A stretch of 13,508 bases of DNA from Candidatus Nomurabacteria bacterium RIFCSPLOWO2_01_FULL_36_10b (GCA_001785725.1 MFUQ01000012.1:1-13508), one strand, 5' to 3'. Positions 7,009 through 13,210 are shown, numbered from the stretch's first letter. The notes: generated from the sequence alone by a model not told the origin. Translations and numbers: made by a program.

Positions 7009-7713
7009 CTATTTGATTATAGAAGCATCATTAGAAACATCTACACCTACATGAGCAACTGGACGCTCTGGTGCTACAGATGAACCCCTTGCTATAACAA
7101 ATGGTTCTAACGCGACCAATGTTGCGCGAGCAATGTTAACTTTGTTACGAGTACGTGACAATACTCTAGCAGTAACATTGCGAATACCAGCCAGATCTAA
7201 AACTGTACGAACTGCGCTTCCTGCTACTAACCCACGGCCTCCATTTGGGCGGAGATTCACAATTCCAGAACTTGATTTAGCATCAGTTTCAAATGGAATA
7301 GAATTTGTATCATCTAGACGAAGTTTGATAAGTGATCGTTTTGCATCATTAAAAGCTTTTTGAATTGCTAATGACGTATCATTTGCTTTACCCATGCCAA
7401 CGCCAACACGACCACGATGATCTCCGATTGCTAAGGCAACACTAAAAGAAAAACGTCGTCCTCCTGCCATAACACGAGTTACACGACGAAGTGAAATTAT
7501 TTTCTGGTCAAAATCTGACTTAACTTTTTCACGACGTGGAGCTTTTGAGCGGAAATTACGTTTAGATGTACGACGGCCAGTATCATTACTACGAGATTCT
7601 TGCACAACAATAGGATCGACTATTTTATCTGTAGATGGTGCATCATCAATAACCTGTTCATCAGTAACAGGAATTTGTGTATCATCTTGAATTGTCTGTG
7701 TTTCATCTTTCAT
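7009..7713 (-). CDS. rpsE: 30S ribosomal protein S5 with acidic N-terminal extension
   Basis: 234 residues, against about 165 in most bacteria. S5 (uS5) lies at the mRNA entry channel and contributes to decoding accuracy. The core begins near residue 67 with the double-stranded-RNA-binding-like domain (DFDQKIISLRRVTRVMAGGRRFSFSV, then GDHRGRVGVGMGKA). The C-terminal domain carries the glycine-rich turn NGGRGLVAG (157-165) and TVLDLAGIRNVTARVLSR. Residues 1-40 are Asp/Glu/Gln-rich and 41-66 are Arg/Lys-rich; an extended N-terminus is common in Parcubacteria S5. It lies 21 nt after L18, and no L30 gene follows it. The far C-terminus is somewhat longer than in E. coli. Confidence 0.96.
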   Translation of the reverse strand: MKDETQTIQDDTQIPVTDEQVIDDAPSTDKIVDPIVVQESRSNDTGRRTSKRNFRSKAPRREKVKSDFDQKIISLRRVTRVMAGGRRFSFSVALAIGDHRGRVGVGMGKANDTSLAIQKAFNDAKRSLIKLRLDDTNSIPFETDAKSSSGIVNLRPNGGRGLVAGSAVRTVLDLAGIRNVTARVLSRTRNKVNIARATLVALEPFVIARGSSVAPERPVAHVGVDVSNDASIIK

Positions 7714-7734
7714 ACGAATGCTATAGTACGTGTA

Positions 7735-8088
7735 TTAGAAAATAAGTCCAGCGCCACGAGCCGCGTCTGCAAGGGCCTTAACACGACCTGTATAATTAAA
7801 CCCTCCTCTATCAAAAACAACTTGCATAACATTAGCTTTCGTAGCGAGACCTGCGATAGTTGCTCCAACTATATTTGCACGCTCAACTTTTGTTCCTTTC
7901 TTAATTTTAATATCGCTAGCAGAAACAATAGTTGACCCAGTAGCATCATTAATGATTTGTGCGTATATATAGCGATTTGATCTAAACACAGCCAAGCGTG
8001 GACGTTCTGCGGCACCCACAACCTGTGACCTGATGCGTTTATGACGACGTTCTCGTTTTATAGATTTGTGTGATGAAGTAATTTTCAT
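7735..8088 (-). CDS. rplR: 50S ribosomal protein L18
   Basis: 117 residues, normal length. L18 (uL18) binds 5S rRNA in the central protuberance together with L5. Family marks are the basic N-terminus (RERRHKRIRSQVVG), RPRLAVFRSNRYIYAQIIND near residues 29-48, and the C-terminal VVFDRGGFNYTGRVKALADAARGAGLIF pattern. It sits 15 nt after L6 and 21 nt before S5, in the standard spc order. There is no Shine-Dalgarno sequence before its ATG. Confidence 0.97.
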   Translation of the reverse strand: MKITSSHKSIKRERRHKRIRSQVVGAAERPRLAVFRSNRYIYAQIINDATGSTIVSASDIKIKKGTKVERANIVGATIAGLATKANVMQVVFDRGGFNYTGRVKALADAARGAGLIF

Positions 8089-8103
8089 AATATTAATATA
8101 AAA

Positions 8104-8637
8104 CTATACTGTGCGCTTTCCTTGTTTACGGCGGATAACTTCACCTTTGTAATGAATACCCTTTCCTTTATATGGCTCTGGCTTCTTCATTGCGCGAATT
8201 TTTGCTGTAAACTCTCCAACTAATTCTTTATTCGTACCACGAATTGTCATTGTTCCAACATCTGTTGTAACATCAAGCCCTTCTGGTATAGGAACAATAA
8301 CTGGATGAGAAAAACCGATTTGCATTTGTATGTTTTTTCCTTTAACTTCCCAACGATATCCAACACCTTCTATCTCTAGAACCTTTTCATATCCTTCTAC
8401 AACTCCATTTATCATATTTCTCAAGTGCGATGCATATGTTCCCCATAGACTGAGAGACCCAACATCATTATTTGAACATGTTAAAGTTATAGAATTTTCA
8501 TTGATATCAATTCCAATTATATCTTTAAATTTTCTTTCAAGTGTTCCCTTTGGACCTTTAACTATAATACAGCCACCATCACGAGTTACTGTGACGCCTG
8601 AAGGAATATTAAGTGGTTGTTTTGCAAGGCGGCTCAT
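8104..8637 (-). CDS. rplF: 50S ribosomal protein L6
   Basis: 177 residues from the ATG at 8637. An in-frame TTG at 8652 is rejected because it would overlap the end of S8, and because MSRLAKQPLNIP matches the usual L6 start MSRIGK.PI.IP. L6 (uL6) binds 23S rRNA near the GTPase-associated region. Both halves of its duplicated fold are present, and the C-terminal signature PEPYKGKGIHYKGEVIRRKQGKR is intact. It begins 8 nt after the S8 stop. No Shine-Dalgarno sequence is present; the upstream bases are TTTTTATT. Confidence 0.97.
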   Translation of the reverse strand: MSRLAKQPLNIPSGVTVTRDGGCIIVKGPKGTLERKFKDIIGIDINENSITLTCSNNDVGSLSLWGTYASHLRNMINGVVEGYEKVLEIEGVGYRWEVKGKNIQMQIGFSHPVIVPIPEGLDVTTDVGTMTIRGTNKELVGEFTAKIRAMKKPEPYKGKGIHYKGEVIRRKQGKRTV

Positions 8638-8645
8638 AATAAAAA

Positions 8646-9038
8646 TTACCAAATTTCAAATAGAATTTCGCCCCCAACATGCTCTTTCTCTGCTTGTATT
8701 CCTGTCATAACACCTTTTGGTGTTGAAAGAAATATGTTACCACGACCATGTTTAACTTGATATACATTTCTTGATCCAGCATATAAACGACGAGACGGCT
8801 TAGATACGCGACGAACTTGTGTAATGCATGAACCGCCAGCATCTACATAACGTAATGTTACTTCAAGCAATGCTCCGCCCTTCTTACGATCTTTTTTCTT
8901 ATATCCAGAAATATATCCCGCGTCAAGTAAAGATTTAGCAATATCACACTTAAAATTTGAACAAGGAATAAGAACTGTCTCTTTGCGAGCAATTCCTCCA
9001 TTTTTTATTGTTATAAGCATGTTTGCAATCTGATCCAT
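8646..9038 (-). CDS. rpsH: 30S ribosomal protein S8
   Basis: 130 residues. S8 (uS8) is a primary binder of the central domain of 16S rRNA and, in E. coli, also represses the spc operon at the L5 leader. The N-terminal domain (DQIANMLITIKNGGIARKE) and the C-terminal signature LSTPKGVMTGIQAEKEHVGGEILFEIW are clear; the latter holds the conserved Ser/Thr-rich turn that contacts rRNA. It lies 22 nt after S14. Whether feedback by S8 still reaches L5 is doubtful here, because an opposite-strand gene separates L5 from S14 and S8. Confidence 0.97.
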   Translation of the reverse strand: MDQIANMLITIKNGGIARKETVLIPCSNFKCDIAKSLLDAGYISGYKKKDRKKGGALLEVTLRYVDAGGSCITQVRRVSKPSRRLYAGSRNVYQVKHGRGNIFLSTPKGVMTGIQAEKEHVGGEILFEIW

Positions 9039-9060
9039 ATATAAATATTACTGTTATAAA

Positions 9061-9246
9061 TTACCAAGATGATTTACGTACACCTGGAATCTTTCCTTCA
9101 TTTGCAAGTTCTCGGAAACATATACGACATAGTCCAAAATCACGCATAAATCCACGACCCCTACCACAGCGAAAACAACGGTTTTTTGCCCGTGTACTAA
9201 ATTTTGGTTTCTTTTGTGACCGCGCAATTACTGATGTTTTCGCCAT
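9061..9246 (-). CDS. rpsN: 30S ribosomal protein S14, zinc-binding short (type Z) form
   Basis: 61 residues, the length of the short zinc-ribbon form of uS14. The cysteines C24-x2-C27 and C40-x2-C43 make a complete zinc site (CFRCG ... CRICF), followed by the usual FRELANEGKIPGVRKSSW ending. It binds the 16S rRNA head. It is the first gene of the second half of the spc cluster and has its own upstream promoter (9365-9392), with a predicted leader of about 110 nt. In the standard order it directly follows L5; here a divergent dsbA-like gene lies between them. Confidence 0.97.
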   Translation of the reverse strand: MAKTSVIARSQKKPKFSTRAKNRCFRCGRGRGFMRDFGLCRICFRELANEGKIPGVRKSSW

Positions 9247-9263
9247 ATTTACTATATGAGATA

Positions 9264-9273
9264 GCGATATCGC
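9264..9273. promoter_or_regulatory. 10-bp palindrome in the S14 leader
   Basis: GCGATATCGC is a perfect palindrome 17 nt before the S14 start codon. In the leader RNA it could help form a hairpin near the start, or it could be a protein-binding site. A second, wider inverted repeat, TATACACG (9304-9311) and CGTGTATA (9353-9360), lies further upstream. Function is unknown. Confidence 0.3.
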
Positions 9274-9364
9274 ATGTACAAAGATAAAAGAATCTCTTAT
9301 TCTTATACACGGATCAAACTACCTATTTAATATACATATCCTAATTGTAAGACGTGTATACGGC

Positions 9365-9392
9365 ATACTAACAAAGTATTTTTGTAAGTCAA
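9365..9392 (-). promoter_or_regulatory. Promoter for S14-SecY, back-to-back with the dsbA promoter
   Basis: The minus strand reads TTGACT (9392-9387), a 16-nt spacer, then TAGTAT (9370-9365) with TGT just before it (extended -10). The predicted transcript starts near 9358 and gives a leader of about 110 nt to S14. Its -35 shares bases with the -35 region of the oppositely directed dsbA promoter, so the two may compete for polymerase. Confidence 0.55.
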
Positions 9393-9399
9393 GGCATTA

Positions 9400-9408
9400 T
9401 GCTATAAT
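9400..9408 (+). promoter_or_regulatory. Promoter of the dsbA-like gene; predicted leaderless start
   Basis: TGC-TATAAT is a consensus extended -10 box. A weak -35 (TTGTAA, 9382-9387) lies 15 nt upstream. The box ends 7 nt before the ATG at 9416, so transcription would start at or next to the start codon, leaving no room for a ribosome-binding site. Confidence 0.6.
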
Positions 9409-9415
9409 TCAATCC

Positions 9416-10165
9416 ATGGAATCACAAAATAACGGAAAAACTGGCATAAATACACCTACAGCAATTATAATAGGCGCTGTTATTATTGCTCTTGGACTTG
9501 CATTTGGATTAAAGGGTAACCAAAATCAAAAAGCGCTAAATATGGCGCCTGATAAAAAAACCGACCAAGTCCAAGATTTTTCTAATCAAAGAGAAAAAAT
9601 CATTAACAATCTTTCTGCAAAAGCTGAACAAATTACTGGTATACCACAAAATGAATTTATTGCGTGCATGCAAAACCCAATACATGCAGAAAAAGTAAAA
9701 AATGATTCACGTTTTGTAAGTGATGAGGGGACTCCTTATAATATTATAAAAAGTGAAAAATATACTCTTAACATCGTCGGCGCGTTGCCATACAAAATGA
9801 TATCTGGGATTGTTAATGACATGTTGAATAATCCAGATTTCGTTGTTCCTGATGACTTCAAAAATACACTACCAAATGAAGAATTGATTATACGTTCTAC
9901 TGATCATGTTCGTGGGTCTTTAACAGCGCCCATTACTATATTTGAGTACTCCGATATTAGTTGTCCATTCTGCAAAGAATTTCATCCTACATTGAAAAAA
10001 CTTATAGAGGAATATCCAAATGATGTTGCATGGGTTTATCGCCACCACCCTCTTCTTGATAAACATCCTATAGCTGACTTACAAGCAATTGCTACAGAAT
10101 GCGCTGGTGCTCTTAGAGGAAGCGACGCGTTTTGGGAGTTGCTTGATGATTTGATTAGTGGATAA
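9416..10165 (+). CDS. Membrane-anchored DsbA-like thiol oxidoreductase with permuted domain order
   Basis: 249 residues. Residues 15-32 are one hydrophobic N-terminal anchor, so the rest should face the outside. Residues 171-249 match the first half of a DsbA/thioredoxin_4 domain: TAPITIFEYSD strand, active site C183-PF-C186, FHPTLKKLIEEY helix, VAWVYRHHPL and TECAGALRGSDAFWELL. The protein then stops at LISG, where family members continue with the second half. That second half instead appears earlier, at residues 60-138: AEQITGIPQNEFIACM, HAEKVKNDS, GTPYNII with the cis-Pro pair T106-P107, and NIVGALPYKMISGIVNDML, the usual last strand and helix. All parts of one domain therefore seem present, in swapped order, joined by a linker (139-170). 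It should catalyse disulfide formation or exchange in exported proteins. Remnants of two fused copies are an alternative. It divides the spc cluster. Confidence 0.8.
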   Translation: MESQNNGKTGINTPTAIIIGAVIIALGLAFGLKGNQNQKALNMAPDKKTDQVQDFSNQREKIINNLSAKAEQITGIPQNEFIACMQNPIHAEKVKNDSRFVSDEGTPYNIIKSEKYTLNIVGALPYKMISGIVNDMLNNPDFVVPDDFKNTLPNEELIIRSTDHVRGSLTAPITIFEYSDISCPFCKEFHPTLKKLIEEYPNDVAWVYRHHPLLDKHPIADLQAIATECAGALRGSDAFWELLDDLISG

Positions 10166-10166
10166 G

Positions 10167-10198
10167 GCCTCCCCCTAGCCCCCTCCGAAGGAGGGGGA
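10167..10198 (+). repeat. 32-nt palindromic element, copy after dsbA (possible terminator)
   Basis: It begins 1 nt after the dsbA stop codon and contains the same perfect 8-bp stem (CCCCCTCC / GGAGGGGG, loop GAA) and leading CCTCCCCC as the copy after secY, with two differences in the middle. It also lies 7 nt past the stop of L5 on the other strand, so it could separate the two convergent transcripts. No U-run follows in the dsbA direction. Confidence 0.7.
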
Positions 10199-10205
10199 AT
10201 ATAAA

Positions 10206-10763
10206 TTACTTCTTCCCTTTCGTATCTATCTTTGCAAACGGAACTCCTAAATGTTCAAGAAATGCTGTTGCTTCATCACGACTTTTTGCAGTAGTAACAA
10301 TAGTAATTGCCATACCAAATACATTCTTTAGTTCTTCATCTGAGGTCTCTGGGAAAATTGTGTGTTCTTTGATGCCAATAGAAAGATTACCCATTGTATC
10401 AACGGCTGTTCGTTTTATACCACGAAAATCTTTTGTGCGAGGAAGAGCAATATGAAGCAACTTTTCAATGAATGCCTGCATGCGTTTTCCACGCAATGTA
10501 ACTACTTGCCCGATGACATCACCTTCTCGTGTTTTAAAATTAGCAATTGATTGCTTTGCTCCGGTTGAAGATGGTTTGTGCCCTGTAATTTTAGATAGAC
10601 GATCAGCAACAAGCTTATTCCATTCTTTGTCATTACGTGACCTCTTCCCTGTTCCAACATTAATAACAATTTTAACTAGTCGTGGCGCAGCCATTGGACC
10701 TTTATAAGCAAATTTATCCTTTAACGTTTTATATACTGTTTTAAGTTTATCTGTGGTAATCAT
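10206..10763 (-). CDS. rplE: 50S ribosomal protein L5
   Basis: 185 residues from the ATG at 10763. Upstream in-frame starts (GTG at 10823, ATG at 10787) would overlap L24 and add residues without match in the family; from 10763 the protein aligns with usual L5 N-termini. L5 (uL5) binds 5S rRNA and bridges to the small-subunit head. Key parts are MAAPRLVKIVINVGTGKRSR, the KPSSTGAKQSIANFKTREGDVIG region (family K.P..T.A..S...F..R.G..IG), and the C-terminal GMAITIVTTAKSRDEATAFLEHLGVPF. It is the last gene of the upstream half of the cluster, 10 nt after L24, and faces the convergent dsbA-like gene. Confidence 0.96.
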   Translation of the reverse strand: MITTDKLKTVYKTLKDKFAYKGPMAAPRLVKIVINVGTGKRSRNDKEWNKLVADRLSKITGHKPSSTGAKQSIANFKTREGDVIGQVVTLRGKRMQAFIEKLLHIALPRTKDFRGIKRTAVDTMGNLSIGIKEHTIFPETSDEELKNVFGMAITIVTTAKSRDEATAFLEHLGVPFAKIDTKGKK

Positions 10764-10773
10764 ATATTGTTTA

Positions 10774-11079
10774 TTATTTAATTTCATTACCGGACTTTGT
10801 AGAAACACGAATTTTTTTATCACCTACCATACGATACCCAACACGTGTTGGTTTATTTGTCGCAGGATCCAAGAGCGCAACTTTTGAAATAGAAATTGGC
10901 GTTGCTCTATTTAAAATTTGACCCGGGATGTTAGATTTAGCTTTTATATGCTTCTTTACCATATTTGCGCCCTCAACAAGTACTGTCCCATCTTTTGGAA
11001 ATGCTTTTAGAACAGCACCCTCCGCGCCTTTGCTTTTCCCAATCATAACTCTTACTTTGTCGCCTTTCTTAATTTTCAT
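10774..11079 (-). CDS. rplX: 50S ribosomal protein L24
   Basis: 101 residues. L24 (uL24) is an early-assembly 23S rRNA binder near the exit tunnel. A KOW motif occupies the N-terminus (KIKKGDKVRVMIGKSKGAEGAV, residues 2-23), followed by VLVEGANMVKKHIKAK, which is the family's ...GVN...KH.K pattern. It ends with a basic tail (RVGYRMVGDKKIRVSTKSG). It lies 18 nt after L14 in the standard order. Confidence 0.96.
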   Translation of the reverse strand: MKIKKGDKVRVMIGKSKGAEGAVLKAFPKDGTVLVEGANMVKKHIKAKSNIPGQILNRATPISISKVALLDPATNKPTRVGYRMVGDKKIRVSTKSGNEIK

Positions 11080-11097
11080 AAAATAATATTTACTATA

Positions 11098-11466
11098 TTA
11101 AATAACCTCTGGTGCTAGTGATGCAATTTTCTGGAAACCACGTTCCTGCACTTCACGAGGGATAGGACCGAATATGCGACCTCCAAGTGGTTCTTTCTTT
11201 TTATCAATAAGCACAACAGCATTATCATCAAATCTTATATATGACCCGTCCTTACGACGGTATGCTGAACGCTGTCGTACAATTACACCGTCAACAACAG
11301 CTTTTTTCTTAACTTGCTTGCGTGGCTCTGCTACTTTAATAGATAAAATAACAATATCGCCTAACGACGCATAACGACGATTTGACGCACCTGGAATCTT
11401 GAAAACTCGCCCTGTGCGAGCTCCTGAATTATCTGTAATTGTTACATTTGTTCCAACTTGTATCAT
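11098..11466 (-). CDS. rplN: 50S ribosomal protein L14
   Basis: 122 residues, exactly the usual length. L14 (uL14) sits at the subunit interface and forms bridges to 16S rRNA. The N-terminus IQVGTNVTITDNSGAR and the central KKKAVVDGVIVRQR plus GSYIRFDDNAVVLID are diagnostic, as is the closing EPLGGRIFGPIPREV. The protein is strongly conserved with no unusual insertion. It starts 3 nt after the S17 stop. Confidence 0.97.
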   Translation of the reverse strand: MIQVGTNVTITDNSGARTGRVFKIPGASNRRYASLGDIVILSIKVAEPRKQVKKKAVVDGVIVRQRSAYRRKDGSYIRFDDNAVVLIDKKKEPLGGRIFGPIPREVQERGFQKIASLAPEVI

Positions 11467-11469
11467 AAA

Positions 11470-11748
11470 TTATTCATTATTAGATTCAATGCGTCGCGCT
11501 AATATGAATGACTTGTCCTTCGACATTGGACGGCATGATTCTATTTCTACATTATCACCTACTTGGCAAATATTTTCTGCATCGTGTACTTTATATTTTT
11601 TACTCTTAGTATAAAATTTATGGTACTTAGGGTGCTGTACGAAACGATCAACTTTAACGACAACTGTTTTATCAGTAGCATTAGATACGACAATACCGCG
11701 TAATATTTTACGCTTGGATGTTATTGGTTGTTGAATATTTGTTGTCAT
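11470..11748 (-). CDS. rpsQ: 30S ribosomal protein S17
   Basis: 92 residues with a short extra N-terminus (about 12 residues) before the OB-fold core. S17 (uS17) binds 16S rRNA helix 11. Core marks are LRGIVVSNATDKTVVVKVDR, then HPKYHKFYTKSKKYKVHD and VGDNVEIESCRPMSKDKSF, with the typical CRP-S-K turn. Only 2 nt separate its ATG from the L16 stop. The L29 gene usually found at this point is absent, and the extra N-terminal residues do not resemble L29. Confidence 0.96.
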   Translation of the reverse strand: MTTNIQQPITSKRKILRGIVVSNATDKTVVVKVDRFVQHPKYHKFYTKSKKYKVHDAENICQVGDNVEIESCRPMSKDKSFILARRIESNNE

Positions 11749-11750
11749 AT

Positions 11751-12182
11751 TTAAGATACTTCACCTCTAGCAATAATTTTAGTTTTTATTGGAAGCTTGC
11801 TTCCTGCTTTACGTAATACTTCTCGAGCTTGCGCTTCAGGGATATTATCAACTTCAAATATTATGCGACCTGGCAGAACTTCTAAACAAAAACCTTCTGG
11901 ATTACCCTTACCCTTACCCATGCCCACTTCGGCAGCTTTAGCAGTATACGGACGATCAGGAAAAATGCGAGTCCAATACTTACCTAGCTTACCAACTTCA
12001 CGTGTAACAACTTTACGAGCTGATTCAATATGACGTGATGTTACGCGAGCCCCAGTTGTCGCCTTTAGACCAAATGCACCAAATTGAAGCTTCGTCCCAC
12101 GACTATCACGGCCTCGTCTATCAGGATGAATACGGTCGGTCTGCCAACGACGAAATTTTACTTTTTTAGGATAGAGTAACAT
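11751..12182 (-). CDS. rplP: 50S ribosomal protein L16
   Basis: 143 residues, in the normal range. L16 (uL16) helps position aminoacyl-tRNA near the A-site. Diagnostic parts are MLLYPKKVKFRRWQ, the FGAFGLKATTGARVTSRHIESAR region, and the glycine-rich rRNA loop MGKGKGNPEGF. The end, EVLRKAGSKLPIKTKII, is standard. It starts 9 nt after the S3 stop. The protein shows no C-terminal fusion that could stand in for the missing L29. Confidence 0.97.
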   Translation of the reverse strand: MLLYPKKVKFRRWQTDRIHPDRRGRDSRGTKLQFGAFGLKATTGARVTSRHIESARKVVTREVGKLGKYWTRIFPDRPYTAKAAEVGMGKGKGNPEGFCLEVLPGRIIFEVDNIPEAQAREVLRKAGSKLPIKTKIIARGEVS

Positions 12183-12191
12183 AAGCCATTA

Positions 12192-12866
12192 TTAAGAAGC
12201 TGTCTCCTTATTATTTGCAAGCGAATCTCCTTTATGTATCCAAACTTTAATACCAATGCCGTGACCCTTCATTGGTAGATATGCATAATCAATATCAGCG
12301 CGAATAAATTGCAGTGGTATAGACCCTTTCTTCAATTGTTCACGACGTTTCATTGTTGCTGACCCACCTATAAGACCGGAAACAACGATACGGCATCCTT
12401 TTACTCCACGAGCTCCCATTGTCTTTTCAAGAGCTTGTTTTATAACGCGACGAAATGGCAAACGACGACGTAAACTTTCAGCAATAGATTGCGCTATATG
12501 GACAGCATCTGCGTCAGGATTAGCAACCTCAACCACATCAATCTTAAGATCCGTAGGGGTTTCAATATTATGACGACGCATAAAACTCATAACATCGGAT
12601 TTAATTTTCTGCACACCTTCCCCACTACGACCAATTAGAACCCCTGGGCGCGAGGTTGTTAATATAAGACGAGTTGCTTTACGATCACGTTCAAACTCTA
12701 TATTAGAAACATATGAACTTTGGAGTTTATCTTCAAGATACTCACGCAATAAAGTATCAGCTCGTAAAAGAGATCTAAATTTCCTGCGGTCAGATGTAAA
12801 CCAACGTGACTTCCAATCACGAAGAGTAACTAATCTATATCCATATGGGTGTGATATTTGAGACAT
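12192..12866 (-). CDS. rpsC: 30S ribosomal protein S3
   Basis: 224 residues. S3 (uS3) forms the mRNA entry channel and helicase region with S4 and S5. The N-terminus MSQISHPYGYRLVTLRDWKSRWF differs from the common MGQKVNP form and is like Parcubacteria S3. The KH domain carries SRPGVLIGRSGEGVQKI (GxxG loop IGRSGEG). The C-terminal domain shows GARGVKGCRIVVSGLIGGS, the basic KRREQLKKGSIPLQFIRADIDYA and GHGIGIKVWI. It starts 3 nt after the L22 stop. Confidence 0.97.
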   Translation of the reverse strand: MSQISHPYGYRLVTLRDWKSRWFTSDRRKFRSLLRADTLLREYLEDKLQSSYVSNIEFERDRKATRLILTTSRPGVLIGRSGEGVQKIKSDVMSFMRRHNIETPTDLKIDVVEVANPDADAVHIAQSIAESLRRRLPFRRVIKQALEKTMGARGVKGCRIVVSGLIGGSATMKRREQLKKGSIPLQFIRADIDYAYLPMKGHGIGIKVWIHKGDSLANNKETAS

Positions 12867-12869
12867 ATA

Positions 12870-13196
12870 TTATTTCTGACCGAGAATTATTTCTATTCTA
12901 CTCGTACGCTTATGAATAGGAAAAGCTCTACCGCGCGACATAGGCATTGAACGACGTAATGTAATTCCCTTATTTACTGATATTTCTTTTACATACAAAT
13001 TTTCCTTCGTAACTTTAAAGTTATGTTCAGCATTTTGTACTGCAGAATCAAGAAGTTTTTTTATAGCGCTTGCAGCATGCTTTGGCAAAAAAGGAAGTTC
13101 AGAAAGCGCGCGGGTAACGCTCTTACCACGAATAGTATCTGCGACAAGACGCACCTTACGAGGTTGTTGTCTATAATTTTTTAGAAATGCTTTCAT
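12870..13196 (-). CDS. rplV: 50S ribosomal protein L22
   Basis: 108 residues, the usual length. L22 (uL22) lines the nascent-peptide exit tunnel with L4. The start MKAFLKNYRQQPRKVRLVAD matches the family's ...SPRKVRLV pattern, and the C-terminal beta-hairpin that reaches into the tunnel is visible as LRRSMPMSRGRAFPIHKRTSRIEIIL. No insertion is seen in the hairpin, the place where macrolide-resistance changes occur in other bacteria. It lies 14 nt after S19. Confidence 0.97.
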   Translation of the reverse strand: MKAFLKNYRQQPRKVRLVADTIRGKSVTRALSELPFLPKHAASAIKKLLDSAVQNAEHNFKVTKENLYVKEISVNKGITLRRSMPMSRGRAFPIHKRTSRIEIILGQK

Positions 13197-13210
13197 ATAT
13201 TTAAAAATAT

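Noticed and set aside
7719..7727. TGCTATAGT extended -10 box on the plus strand between L18 and S5
   Set aside because: It points against the ribosomal genes and no plus-strand gene follows; probably chance in AT-rich DNA.
8638..8652. TTG start at 8652 for L6
   Set aside because: It would overlap the end of S8 and add residues not found in L6; MSRLAKQP at 8637 is the family start.
9416..10165. Simple truncation of an ordinary DsbA by the palindromic element after it
   Set aside because: Truncation explains the missing end but not the presence of cis-Pro loop, GALPY strand and final helix in the N-terminal half. It stays possible as part of a two-copy origin.
10764..10823. Upstream starts (GTG 10823, ATG 10787) for L5
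   Set aside because: Both overlap the L24 coding region and add residues without family match.
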